64,000 nucleotides of DNA, taken from the NCBI GenBank assembly GCA_002297815.1, contig DBKH01000067.1, positions 31,141-95,140 of the forward strand, given 5' to 3'. Both the position numbers and the translations under genes were made by a program. This DNA comes from Bacteroidales bacterium UBA755 (GTDB lineage Bacteria; Bacteroidota; Bacteroidia; Bacteroidales; UBA932). The notes below the pieces were generated by a model, which was not told the DNA's origin, made no database searches, and saw nothing but the letters and a program-made list of their open reading frames with translations. Positions 8,193-16,681 of this stretch are shown here, in pieces. Positions within the stretch are counted from its first letter, which is position 1. Every line of letters begins with the position of its first letter.

Positions 8193-8939
8193 TCAGTTGT
8201 TTTTAAGTGTGTTTTTACAAAATTCCTCAGCTTCGGACAAGCTGTCAATCTTACCCACATCCAGAATATGCAAATCATCCGGCACGATTCCATAAATCGG
8301 ATGTTTGTCGCATTCTTTAATGTAAAAGTCAGTTATAGAAAAACGTCCATCCCAACCATCCTCATCAAACACCTTGAATATCCTATCTGAGACACAGTGG
8401 ATACCTGCAAAGGCATATTTTCGAAATCTGCTAGGATCTATGTCTCCGTAGGGACTTTTAACTTCTCCAGTTGCGAGGTTAGTCCAACCGACTAGCCTTG
8501 TCTGGTCATCAAACAAGAAGTACCTTTGCGTCTTACGATTGCTTACTAAGATGTTGGACAATGCATCTGGGTGCGCTTGAGAGACAAACCATTTCAAATC
8601 CAAGTCCGAAAGAATGTCAACATTATGGACAATGAATGGTCCTCCTTCTAGTAATGGGCGTGCATACTCAATTCCTCCTCCTGTCTCCCTAAGGAAATCC
8701 CTCTCATCTGAAAAACGGACATTAACTCCAAAATCATCCTGTTCGTGGACATAGCCAATGATAGAATCTGGGAAATGATGGACATTTATCACGAGCTCAG
8801 AAATGCCCGCATTTTTAAGCTTCGTAACTACATGATAAAGAAGGGGCTTACCATTGATAGGAACCAAGGCTTTCGGGAGCGTGTCAGTGATCGGCTTAAG
8901 TCTTGTACCAAGACCCGCTGCGAAAATCATCGCTTTCAT
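8193..8939 (-). CDS. MurU-like sugar-1-phosphate uridylyltransferase
   Basis: A 248-residue nucleotidyltransferase with the Rossmann-type signature AAGLGTRLKPITDTLPKAL at residues 7-25, then ETGGGIEYARPLLEGGPFIV and the metal-binding aspartate in HNVDILSD. The overall pattern, including ETGGGI followed by PLL and PF-V-N-D, fits MurU. That enzyme makes UDP-MurNAc from MurNAc-1-phosphate in Pseudomonas cell-wall recycling. Its start directly abuts the stop of the AmgK-like kinase gene, the same enzyme pairing as AmgK and MurU. Relatives also act on mannose- or glucose-1-phosphate, so the substrate is inferred from context. Confidence 0.82.
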   Translation of the reverse strand: MKAMIFAAGLGTRLKPITDTLPKALVPINGKPLLYHVVTKLKNAGISELVINVHHFPDSIIGYVHEQDDFGVNVRFSDERDFLRETGGGIEYARPLLEGGPFIVHNVDILSDLDLKWFVSQAHPDALSNILVSNRKTQRYFLFDDQTRLVGWTNLATGEVKSPYGDIDPSRFRKYAFAGIHCVSDRIFKVFDEDGWDGRFSITDFYIKECDKHPIYGIVPDDLHILDVGKIDSLSEAEEFCKNTLKNN

Positions 8940-10355
8940 CTACAGAATCTTCTCAATGTCTAGTTCCCTATGGGAAACCGTGATCTTTATGTCAAACCTG
9001 TCAGCCAGATGCTGCGCCAGATGTTCCGCACAATAGACGGAACGATGCTGCCCACCGGTACATCCGAAGCAGACTTGAAGGTGAGTGAACTTCCGTTCGA
9101 TAAAGCACTTGACATGATTATCCACTAGTTCATAGACATTATTCAAGAATTTTGTCACCCCTCCGTCATCCTCAAGAAACGTGATGACTTCTTTGTCCAA
9201 GCCGGTGAACTGACGGTAATGCTCGTACTTCCCTGGATTATTGATTGCCCGGCAGTCGAACACATAGCCGCCACCGTTACCGGTCGTGTCAACTGGGATT
9301 CCTTTCTTGTAGGCAAAACTGAACACCTTCACTTCAAGACGTTTGTCCTCCGCAATGTTGTTGAACTGAGACATCGTTGTAAGCTTAGTAAGAATCTCGT
9401 TCAAGTAAGGATAATCCTCGAAAGGCTTCTGAAGAAGACGGCGAAGATTGCTCAAAGCATAAGGGACACTTGCAAGGAAATGAGGTTTCTTTTCGAAATA
9501 TCCTCTAAAACCATAGGCTCCCAGTACCTGAAGTGTCCTAAAGAGGACGAATAAGCGGAGCCGTTCATTGAAATGTTCCTCGTTGACCTCCGTGAAGCCT
9601 TTCAAAGCTCTTAGATAAGTCTGAATCATCTCCTTACGCAGGTTCTCAGGGTAACGGGATTTAGCCTGCCAAATGAATGAAGCCACATCGTAGTAAATCG
9701 GCCCCCTACGTCCACCCTGAAAATCAATAAAGTACGGTTCCCCGTCCTTCATCATAACGTTACGCGCCTGGAAATCTCGGTACATGAAGGTGTCGCCCAT
9801 GTCCTGCATAAGGTCAAACTTCAGTCTCTCGAAATCGTCCTGAAGTCTCACTTCATTAAATTCTAGTCCAGTAGCCTTCAGAAAGCAGTACTTGAAATAG
9901 TTCAGGTCAAAGAGGATCATCCGCTCGTTGAACGCTGGTTCTGGGTAGCATACTGACCAGTCAAGTCCCTCGGCTCCCTTGAACTGAAGCTTCGGCAACA
10001 TCTCCATTGCATGGCACAATAGACGACACTCGTAAGAACTATATTCACCGCTCTCACGTCCCTGACTGACCACATTATAAAGTTGGTCATCACCAAGATC
10101 CTCTTGAATGTAGCGCATTCTGTCTTCGCTGACAGCCAGCACCTTAGGCACTTTAATTCCTTTACTGAGGAAGTGTGCGCTAAGGCTGACGAAGGCGTTG
10201 TTCTCGTCGCGGTTCGTACCAATGACACCAATAATAGAGATATTCCCGCCTTTAAGACGGAAATATCTCCTATTGCTTCCGGAGGAGTTTAATTCCTCCG
10301 CATCGTTCACTTTCTGACCTGTGTATTCTTCAAATAGCTGTTTGAGTTTGTCCAT
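8940..10355 (-). CDS. AmgK-like sugar kinase fused to RapZ C-terminal domain
   Basis: A 471-residue two-domain protein. Residues 1-330 are an aminoglycoside-phosphotransferase-fold kinase: SGSNRRYFRL at 25-34, catalytic loop YRDFQARN with Asp194, metal-binding FIDFQ with Asp211, then RRGPIYYDVAS. This matches AmgK, the anomeric kinase for MurNAc/GlcNAc. Residues 340-471 match the C-terminal domain of RapZ: GIPVDTTGN, FTGLDKEV, GCTGGQHRSV at 431-440, and a final SHREL. In E. coli this domain binds glucosamine-6-phosphate; the RapZ P-loop half is absent here. The ATG at 10355 is chosen over an upstream TTG because it lies just after the preceding stop and begins with a normal kinase N-terminus. 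The MurU-like gene follows with no gap. Confidence 0.85.
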   Translation of the reverse strand: MDKLKQLFEEYTGQKVNDAEELNSSGSNRRYFRLKGGNISIIGVIGTNRDENNAFVSLSAHFLSKGIKVPKVLAVSEDRMRYIQEDLGDDQLYNVVSQGRESGEYSSYECRLLCHAMEMLPKLQFKGAEGLDWSVCYPEPAFNERMILFDLNYFKYCFLKATGLEFNEVRLQDDFERLKFDLMQDMGDTFMYRDFQARNVMMKDGEPYFIDFQGGRRGPIYYDVASFIWQAKSRYPENLRKEMIQTYLRALKGFTEVNEEHFNERLRLFVLFRTLQVLGAYGFRGYFEKKPHFLASVPYALSNLRRLLQKPFEDYPYLNEILTKLTTMSQFNNIAEDKRLEVKVFSFAYKKGIPVDTTGNGGGYVFDCRAINNPGKYEHYRQFTGLDKEVITFLEDDGGVTKFLNNVYELVDNHVKCFIERKFTHLQVCFGCTGGQHRSVYCAEHLAQHLADRFDIKITVSHRELDIEKIL

Positions 10356-10368
10356 TACGAGTAACTTG

Positions 10369-11784
10369 TTAGTAAAGACTGTTGTAAGAGGCAGTCCTGT
10401 TCGAATAATAGTTGTACTGATTGGCCAGCTTTCCGTACATCTGACCGAGCACTTCCAGATAAGGTTTCCCTTCAACAAGGGTCAACCTATAAACCGTGTC
10501 ATCTACTTTGTAGAAATCCAAGCCGTCCATGGTGATTGTGTCGTAATCATCAGGAAGATCCTCTACCAAGGCACCTGATGGAGGGACAATGACTTCGTAC
10601 TGGCCGTTGGAGTTAACAATGTAGAAAACTCCGTCTTGATAGTAGTACGGTTGGTTGGCGTAGGCGTAACTCTGAACGAGGCCAAGCCTGTCTGCAAGAG
10701 AATAAGCGTTGTTGGCTCTCGTGGAATTAAGGGCAAATGCATTATTCTGTGCAGCGATAGTTGCATTGTTCTGAGCAATGATACGATTCTGCTCTTCAAT
10801 GATACGGTTGTTGGCATCAATAGCTCGGTACATCCTGTAGGTGTTGTTGTAGTAGGCAAAGCGAACCGAAGCAAAAGCCAAGTCTGAAATTGCCCGGTCA
10901 ATGCATACTCCGAAAGGAGGACGACAGACAACGAATATGTCACCATAAGGTCTGTAGTAGATTCCATCGTAGATGCAGTACTCTACACCCCAATATGTTA
11001 CCCTTCTATAGCGCGGAGGAAGACGATGGACCCTATAGCCGTAGTAGTGATGATCATGCGCCCAGAAATGTCCAGGGCGATCATAAGGCATGAAATCACG
11101 ATCACGTGGCGGGATTCTGTGGACATTCCTGTCATCTCCGATTCTCATAAAATCACTACGGCTTTCGCGCATCACATCACGTCTGCCGTCATAAGATGTC
11201 AAGCCTCCTCTTGTGGCATTACCAACTCTTTGAGATTGTTCTCTTCGAGAATCAGATGAAGCTGATCGGGAGGAATTGCTTCTCGTTGAAGAAGAACCAA
11301 TCTGCCTAGCTACTCTTCCTTCGGAAGAACGGCTTGAAGTTGTTGATTCTCTTCTGCTAGATGACGAACTTCTTACATTAAAAGACTCCCTAGAAGATGA
11401 TGATGACCTAGCCTCAGCGTTGCTTCTGCGGTTATTATCCTGAGAACTCCTCGAAACACCAGCGCTGCTTCTGCGGTTATTATCCTGAGAACTGCGGGAA
11501 GCCTCGGTTCTGCTGCTTCTACGAGTGTCGTCCTGAGAACTTCTCGAAACACCAGCGCTGCTTCTGCGGTTATTGTCTTGAGAGCTGCGAGTAGTAGATC
11601 TTGAAGATGAAGCACTTCTGGTAGAAGAAGAACTTCTGGACGATGAACGGGAACTCTGAGAAGATGTCGTGCTGCCACTTCTTGAAGAGGATGACCGCCT
11701 TTCTTGAGAATATGAATCTACTGGGAGGGCAAGCATGGCCAACGTAAGAGCCGATGCAAGCGCAATGTTCAGAATGTTCTTCAT
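10369..11784 (-). CDS. Secreted Ser/Arg-rich DUF6515-type protein
   Basis: A 471-residue exported protein. The signal peptide is MKNILNIALASALTLAMLAL, with cleavage likely after VDSYSQ. Residues about 28-190 are almost entirely Ser, Arg, Asn and Gln and contain four 15-16 residue repeats of the type RSSQDNNRRSSAGVS. A structured C-terminal part follows (PPRYRRVTYWGVEYCIYDGI and further beta strands) and resembles DUF6515. The basic repeat region could bind an acidic envelope polymer, but that is inference. It sits inside the cell-wall run, 21 bases after namZ and 13 before the kinase fusion. No catalytic motif recognised. Confidence 0.8.
   Translation of the reverse strand: MKNILNIALASALTLAMLALPVDSYSQERRSSSSRSGSTTSSQSSRSSSRSSSSTRSASSSRSTTRSSQDNNRRSSAGVSRSSQDDTRRSSRTEASRSSQDNNRRSSAGVSRSSQDNNRRSNAEARSSSSSRESFNVRSSSSSRRESTTSSRSSEGRVARQIGSSSTRSNSSRSASSDSRREQSQRVGNATRGGLTSYDGRRDVMRESRSDFMRIGDDRNVHRIPPRDRDFMPYDRPGHFWAHDHHYYGYRVHRLPPRYRRVTYWGVEYCIYDGIYYRPYGDIFVVCRPPFGVCIDRAISDLAFASVRFAYYNNTYRMYRAIDANNRIIEEQNRIIAQNNATIAAQNNAFALNSTRANNAYSLADRLGLVQSYAYANQPYYYQDGVFYIVNSNGQYEVIVPPSGALVEDLPDDYDTITMDGLDFYKVDDTVYRLTLVEGKPYLEVLGQMYGKLANQYNYYSNRTASYNSLY
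11405..11600 (-). repeat. Tandem 45-48 bp repeats inside the DUF6515 gene
   Basis: Four imperfect in-frame copies, each encoding about RSSQDNNRRSSAGVS or a variant (RSSQDDTRRSSRTEAS and RSSQDNNRRSNAEA). The DNA word tgcttctgcggttatt recurs in three of them. Such repeats expand and contract by slippage without breaking the frame. Confidence 0.75.
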
Positions 11785-11805
11785 GATAATTCGGTGTTAA
11801 GTGGT

Positions 11806-13080
11806 TTAATTATAAAGCCAATACTTTCTGGAAAGTTTCTTGAAATCCTCAACATCCTTAGACCAATAGTCAACGATGTCTTGAACTTTCAGACGTTTCC
11901 CGAAAGTCGTTCTTACATAATCTGTACCACAAACTTTATCGAACATGTTGTTACGTCCCTTTGAAAGAGCGAACGGATTCTTGTCTGGATAGAGCTCGTT
12001 CACAGCCTGCATCACATAGAACTGAGTCAATGTGCAGAAGGCAGCCTCATAGTCAGTGTAGTGGAACTGAACACCATGAATGAGTTTCCCTTGAAGACTT
12101 CCGGAGAACGGCTTAAAATGGATGGTTCTGAAAGCCACACCCGGAAGGTTGTAGCTGTCCAGACGTGCCTTCAATGCATCTGCATCAATCCATTCAGCGG
12201 CAAAGACCTCGAACGGAAGGGTGTAGCCGATGCCGATGTTAAGATACCCCTGAAACTCTCCTGCAATCCCAGAAGACGGGTAATTCACAGCAGATTGAGG
12301 GTAAGGAATATTCGGAGACGGAAGCACCCAAGGCAGATTCGTGTCCTGATAGAGCATATTCCTGTGCCATCCTTCCATCGGAATGACAGAAAGTTTGCAT
12401 TTTAGCGGTGCCTCATCACCTTTCTCTCCGCAGTTCAGTCCCTCCTCGTTGATCATAATCGCAAGCTCTCCTACCGTAAGTCCGTAGATGTAAGGAATGC
12501 GGAACTCACTCACAAAAGAATGAAAACCCGGTTCTACTAGGCAGCCTTCAACTTTGTTTCCTCCCAATGGATTAGGTCTGTCAAGGACCATCACCTCTAT
12601 GTTGTTCTCAGCACAAGCACGCATCACCAAGCCAAGGGTGCTGATAAATGTGTAGGAGCGACTTCCGATGTCTTGAATGTCATAGACAACGACATCCAGT
12701 CCCTCAAGCATTATTTTGCTTGGTTTACGATTGGCTCCGTAAACGGAATAGACTGGGATTCCAGTCTTTGCATCCCTGAAATCCTCGACATGAGAACCAG
12801 CGTAAGCATCTCCCCTAACCCCATGCTCAGGAGCGAACAAAGCCTTCAAGTTGACTCCCGGAGCCTCATTGAGGATGTCAATGGTGGAACGAAGATTGCG
12901 ATCAACACCACTTGGGTTTGTGACCAGCCCCACATTCTTTCCCACAAGTCCCTCAAAACCACGTCCTTCAAGGACTTCGATTCCAGTGCGCACAACTTGC
13001 TTTTCAGCTGCGGAAACCATGAACGATGAAACCACCGCTGCGGAAAGGAGAGCAGTGAATATTCTTTTAAATGAGCTCAT
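11806..13080 (-). CDS. namZ: NamZ-like exo-beta-N-acetylmuramidase (DUF1343, GH171)
   Basis: A 424-residue exported protein with a signal peptide (FTALLSAAVVSSFMVSA). The DUF1343 hallmarks are all visible: GLVTNPSGVD, LFAPEHGVRGDAYAG, YDIQDIGSRSYTFIST and DRPNPLGG. Characterised members (NamZ, family GH171) cleave terminal MurNAc from the non-reducing end of peptidoglycan fragments in the periplasm. The ATG at 13080 gives a standard signal peptide; an ATG at 13098 in the same frame would add six residues. The AmpG-like permease gene lies 26 bases upstream, which fits release of an amino sugar followed by its uptake. Confidence 0.9.
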   Translation of the reverse strand: MSSFKRIFTALLSAAVVSSFMVSAAEKQVVRTGIEVLEGRGFEGLVGKNVGLVTNPSGVDRNLRSTIDILNEAPGVNLKALFAPEHGVRGDAYAGSHVEDFRDAKTGIPVYSVYGANRKPSKIMLEGLDVVVYDIQDIGSRSYTFISTLGLVMRACAENNIEVMVLDRPNPLGGNKVEGCLVEPGFHSFVSEFRIPYIYGLTVGELAIMINEEGLNCGEKGDEAPLKCKLSVIPMEGWHRNMLYQDTNLPWVLPSPNIPYPQSAVNYPSSGIAGEFQGYLNIGIGYTLPFEVFAAEWIDADALKARLDSYNLPGVAFRTIHFKPFSGSLQGKLIHGVQFHYTDYEAAFCTLTQFYVMQAVNELYPDKNPFALSKGRNNMFDKVCGTDYVRTTFGKRLKVQDIVDYWSKDVEDFKKLSRKYWLYN

Positions 13081-13106
13081 ATATTCATTAATTATCATTA
13101 AGTTGA

Positions 13107-14438
13107 TTATTTCTTTCCATATTCTGGGTCAATCTTGCGGTCAGCAAAGAATGTCACCGCTACTGTTGCGATGCAGCAGACAATGACCATCCAGAAGAAG
13201 CCTTTGTAGCCAAGCGATTCTTGAAGGAAGCCCGCGAACATGCCCGGAATCATCATGCTCAGTGCCATAAAGCAAGTACAGAACGCATAGTGGGAAGTCT
13301 TGAACTCGCCTTCTGAGAAATACATCATGTAGAGCATGTAGGCCGTGAATCCAAAGCCGTAACCGAACTGTTCAATAGCGATGCATGTGCTGATGGTCGC
13401 AAAGCTAGTTGGCTGTACCACTGCAAGATAGACGAAAGACAAACAAGGGAGAGTCATGAATGCGGCCATGATCCAAATGGACTTTTTCAAGCCCAATTTA
13501 GAAGCGAGAAGACCTCCGAGGATGCCACCGAGCAGCAGGAATATCACGCCTAGAGTTCCGTAAGCAATACCAACCTGTGCTGTCTGCATTCCAAGTCCAC
13601 CGGCTTCTCTAGCTGCGACAAGGAACGGAGTGCACATCTTGATGAGGAAGGCTTCCGGAAGGCGATAGCATAGCATGAATATGATAGCGAGCCAAACGCC
13701 CGGTTTCTTGAAGTAGGTAGTGACAGTTCGTCCGAAACCTTCGAATATTTCTGACACCTTATTACTAGAATCTTCCTGGATATTAGGAACATCAGACTCC
13801 GGCTTAGGGATGGCAAAAGTGTGGTAAAGGGTCAGGGCCGTGAGAAGCAAGCCTGAGCCACCGATTGTCAACTGCCAAGCAAGAGGAACATTCCCGGTCT
13901 TTGTCTCAAGAATACCGGCAACCGCAACGATCACACCGTTACCGAACACGTTGGCAAGCCTGTAGAATGTGCTTCTTACTCCAACGAACGCTGCTTGACT
14001 GCTCTGGCTTTGAGCTAGCATGTAGAATCCGTCAGCAGCGATGTCGTGCGTTGCTGAGGCGAATGCTGCAAAGACAAATAGGATAAGAGTAAACGTGAAC
14101 AAGCTCATCGGAGTCGTTCCGGCAGCAATAACCTCAGATGAGGGATGAGGCATCGTAAGAGCTTGAATGACAAAGGCTATGGACATGATGATCTGCATCG
14201 TGATGATCCACCATCTCTTTGTCTTAATGATGTCCACAAACGGGCTCCAAAGGAACTTTAGAGTCCATGGAAGATAAAGTAAAGAAGTGAACAGAGCCAT
14301 CTGACCGTTAGGAACACCCATCTTGGCGAACATCAGGACAGAAACATTGTTGACTAGGAAATATGGGATACCCTCCACAAAATAGAGGGTAGGAATCCAC
14401 ATCCAAGGGTTACGCTTAGTAAAGTTAATGTTATTCAT
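13107..14438 (-). CDS. AmpG/MurT-like MFS muropeptide or amino-sugar permease
   Basis: A 443-residue inner-membrane transporter with about twelve hydrophobic helices. The start, YFVEGIPYFLVNNVSVL followed by LPWTLKFLWSPFVD, matches AmpG-family MFS permeases, whose E. coli member has FKFLWSPLMD at the same place. AmpG imports GlcNAc-anhydroMurNAc peptides; related Bacteroidota permeases import MurNAc. Its location between a SpoIID fusion and NamZ strongly suggests peptidoglycan-derived substrates. The exact substrate cannot be read from the sequence. Confidence 0.85.
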   Translation of the reverse strand: MNNINFTKRNPWMWIPTLYFVEGIPYFLVNNVSVLMFAKMGVPNGQMALFTSLLYLPWTLKFLWSPFVDIIKTKRWWIITMQIIMSIAFVIQALTMPHPSSEVIAAGTTPMSLFTFTLILFVFAAFASATHDIAADGFYMLAQSQSSQAAFVGVRSTFYRLANVFGNGVIVAVAGILETKTGNVPLAWQLTIGGSGLLLTALTLYHTFAIPKPESDVPNIQEDSSNKVSEIFEGFGRTVTTYFKKPGVWLAIIFMLCYRLPEAFLIKMCTPFLVAAREAGGLGMQTAQVGIAYGTLGVIFLLLGGILGGLLASKLGLKKSIWIMAAFMTLPCLSFVYLAVVQPTSFATISTCIAIEQFGYGFGFTAYMLYMMYFSEGEFKTSHYAFCTCFMALSMMIPGMFAGFLQESLGYKGFFWMVIVCCIATVAVTFFADRKIDPEYGKK

Positions 14439-14452
14439 TATGTGATTATTGT

Positions 14453-16681
14453 TTATCTTCTCTCCAATTTACTACCTGGATAGTAGTGGAACAGGATCTG
14501 ATCATAGGAATAGCCTCTGCTAGCCATCACTGCGGCTCCAATCTGGCACAGGCCAACTCCATGTCCCCAACCGGCACCGTCAAGGATCAATTGGTCACCA
14601 ATCCACTTCACGTCAAATGCAGAACTCTTCAAATGGGAATCTGACAGCCATCTGCGAATAATCAGCTCCTTTCCGATGACCATGGATTTCTTGTCTCCTA
14701 TCACCTTTAATCTCTTAAGTCTTCCAGAAGGTCCTCTTTCAATCGGAACCAAGTCTCGAACGGTACCAAAATCAATTCCTGAGCGCCTGTGAATCAGGTC
14801 CGATACTTCTGCCCTTGAATATTCAGTCCTCCAGCGATAGAAATCTTTGGTTTCCAAATCGTAGTCATTAAGTACTTGTGACAGAATCTTTTCATCCTTC
14901 GTATCACAGAACACATCTCCGCCTTCTTGGCAATCTGGAGTGTCAGGAAGTGCTTGAAGGTACGGATAGTCTTTGTCTTCCCAACACGTACTGAAAAGTT
15001 CCATGCGGCCACCGCAACACTTAGAGAAACGAGCATCGCAAATCTCGCCTTCGGATGTAAGTACAAGTCCCCATGTCTGGTCTATGGCCTTGCGCACAGT
15101 GTTGCCTACTGCCATGGTAAGTCCTTGGTAGCGTTGGCAGTGATCATCAGCACAGACATCGAATAGGGTATGGTCATCGTGGTCGAACCATTTGATGTAC
15201 TCCTCTTCGTTGGTCGCTTTGACAGGCTCTGCGACCGATATGGCAGGTTCAGCGACCGGAGCCGGTCCCTGAGCCTGTCGAAGGGACTGGCCTCTACGAT
15301 GATCAACTTGAGCCATTACCCATGACCTGGAAATCACGGCATGGGCCTTCAGAAACTCTAGACCAGCAGAGGCCTTCATCTCCGAAGAAATCACGCTCAA
15401 AAGGTAATCCTCAACTCCAACAATGTTTACAGCTGTAACTTTGTCACCATCAACAATGAATTTCAAGGTGCCAGCAAACTTCTGAGTCACTTTGCGTTCC
15501 CAATGGAAATCTACGCCAATGGTCACCCCATAAAGGATGAACGATGGCTCAGCGAACATAGTAGCCTCGGTCTGGGCCTCAAACACTAGCTCGTCATAAA
15601 GGGCTCCGTTATACGAAATCTTGCCATCGAGATACTCCACCTCCTGGCGTCCGGCACCATCAGAAATAATCTCAAACTCGATTTTCTGACCAGACATGAT
15701 GCCGACTTCAAGCCTGCTTTGGGTTCTAGTCAAACGCCAGATGATTTCCTTTTGAGTCTCTTCCGAGGCTGAAACCTCATCCACAACCTGCGACAACAAT
15801 GCTGAATCCAATTTGTCGAAATCTTCTTTCTCAGGAGCGACATAGACTCCAGCCATGTCAGCGCAACCAGGACTCATCGCCAAATGGTCTTCCGCGGACG
15901 AAAAATAATTGTGCGGGCGATGTTTTTCTCTGAATATTACAACGGAACGGTACTCGCCTTCATGACACCAAGCCACTAGATTGAGCCTTGGCTCACTTGA
16001 GCCTTCAGGAATGGGTGCGCAATCCAAAAGCCTGTAAAACAACTTGGCCACAGACTTGGCAGTGGCTCCGCTGAGGACGAACACCCCGTGAGCATATTCA
16101 TTAAGATGGAATAGCTTGGCTTCCTTGACGTTAGCCAAATATTCAAGAGATGGAGCATTGGCTGAGACAAAGAGTTCGTCAACCCTGTTTTGTAGTGGCA
16201 TCAACCCCTGAGGACATGCTTGAAAATGCATGTGGTCCGGTGCTGAGGCTCCGCTTTCGGGTCCGTTATAAAAGCCGACATATTCATTATTCTCATGGAC
16301 GAAATCCAGAAGGTCTTGATAACGATGCCAAATCGACTGAGGAGTGTGGTCAAAACTTGAAATCACTAAGTGGGAAGGAAAAATCGGATACGGATTAAGC
16401 GTCACGCGATACTTTCTCCCCTTTCGTCCTTCAAACTCGATGTTAGTCTGTTCTTTAGGACGGTTTTCCGGGCACAGAAAGCAAGGCCTTCTGCTGATGG
16501 ATTCCTTGTCCAATGCTGCCTCAGAGGATATTCTGCGGCAAGGATTGTACTGGACAGTAACAGTGAGTCCGCCCACTTCCAGATGTTTGATTTCGGTTTT
16601 CTTGAGATTACGGTAATTCTCCGCAGCCAAAGGCCAGACCGAAAGCTGGTCCTTAATGAATTTGTCAATTTGATTATCCAT
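14453..16681 (-). CDS. DUF4922 (GalT/HIT-like) - SpoIID/LytB fusion protein
   Basis: A 742-residue fusion. Residues 1-300 resemble DUF4922, a GalT/HIT-type nucleotidyl-transfer domain: a CFLC zinc-like pair at 67-70, FPSHLVISS, and the HxHxQ active-site motif HMHFQ at 150-154. Residues about 380-742 are SpoIID/LytB: VEDYLLSVISSEMKASAG, then GWGHGVGLCQIGAAVMASRGY and HYYPGSKLE at the end. SpoIID proteins act on peptidoglycan glycan strands denuded of peptides. I see no signal peptide, which is odd for a wall enzyme. An in-frame REP-like insertion encodes residues about 466-487. The start overlaps the NUDIX stop (TGATG). Confidence 0.85.
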   Translation of the reverse strand: MDNQIDKFIKDQLSVWPLAAENYRNLKKTEIKHLEVGGLTVTVQYNPCRRISSEAALDKESISRRPCFLCPENRPKEQTNIEFEGRKGRKYRVTLNPYPIFPSHLVISSFDHTPQSIWHRYQDLLDFVHENNEYVGFYNGPESGASAPDHMHFQACPQGLMPLQNRVDELFVSANAPSLEYLANVKEAKLFHLNEYAHGVFVLSGATAKSVAKLFYRLLDCAPIPEGSSEPRLNLVAWCHEGEYRSVVIFREKHRPHNYFSSAEDHLAMSPGCADMAGVYVAPEKEDFDKLDSALLSQVVDEVSASEETQKEIIWRLTRTQSRLEVGIMSGQKIEFEIISDGAGRQEVEYLDGKISYNGALYDELVFEAQTEATMFAEPSFILYGVTIGVDFHWERKVTQKFAGTLKFIVDGDKVTAVNIVGVEDYLLSVISSEMKASAGLEFLKAHAVISRSWVMAQVDHRRGQSLRQAQGPAPVAEPAISVAEPVKATNEEEYIKWFDHDDHTLFDVCADDHCQRYQGLTMAVGNTVRKAIDQTWGLVLTSEGEICDARFSKCCGGRMELFSTCWEDKDYPYLQALPDTPDCQEGGDVFCDTKDEKILSQVLNDYDLETKDFYRWRTEYSRAEVSDLIHRRSGIDFGTVRDLVPIERGPSGRLKRLKVIGDKKSMVIGKELIIRRWLSDSHLKSSAFDVKWIGDQLILDGAGWGHGVGLCQIGAAVMASRGYSYDQILFHYYPGSKLERR
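15217..15286. repeat. REP-like palindrome inserted in the SpoIID reading frame
   Basis: Inverted arms GACAGGCTCTGCGACC (15221-15236) and GGTCCCTGAGCCTGTCGAAG (15264-15283) flank an internal partial copy (GGCAGGTTCAGCGACCGG). The same core sequence forms the intergenic element at 29193-29267. Here it is translated as low-complexity QAQGPAPVAEPAISVAEP, a loop insertion within the SpoIID domain. Confidence 0.7.

Noticed and set aside
7751..8293. Longer MscL starting at 8293
   Set aside because: It uses a TTG inside the MurU-like gene and adds 35 residues foreign to MscL; the ATG at 8188 gives the canonical start.
8940..10478. Longer AmgK-RapZ protein starting at 10478
   Set aside because: It would overlap the DUF6515 coding region by about 110 bases and begins with TTG; the ATG at 10355 is correctly placed after the preceding stop.
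11405..11600. Possible CRISPR-like array from regular repeats
   Set aside because: The repeats are in-frame codon repeats of one protein without unique spacers, and no cas genes are present.
11373..11678. Arg/Leu-rich frame in the DUF6515 repeat region
   Set aside because: It is a shadow frame created by the repeats; it has no signal, no start context and no family features.
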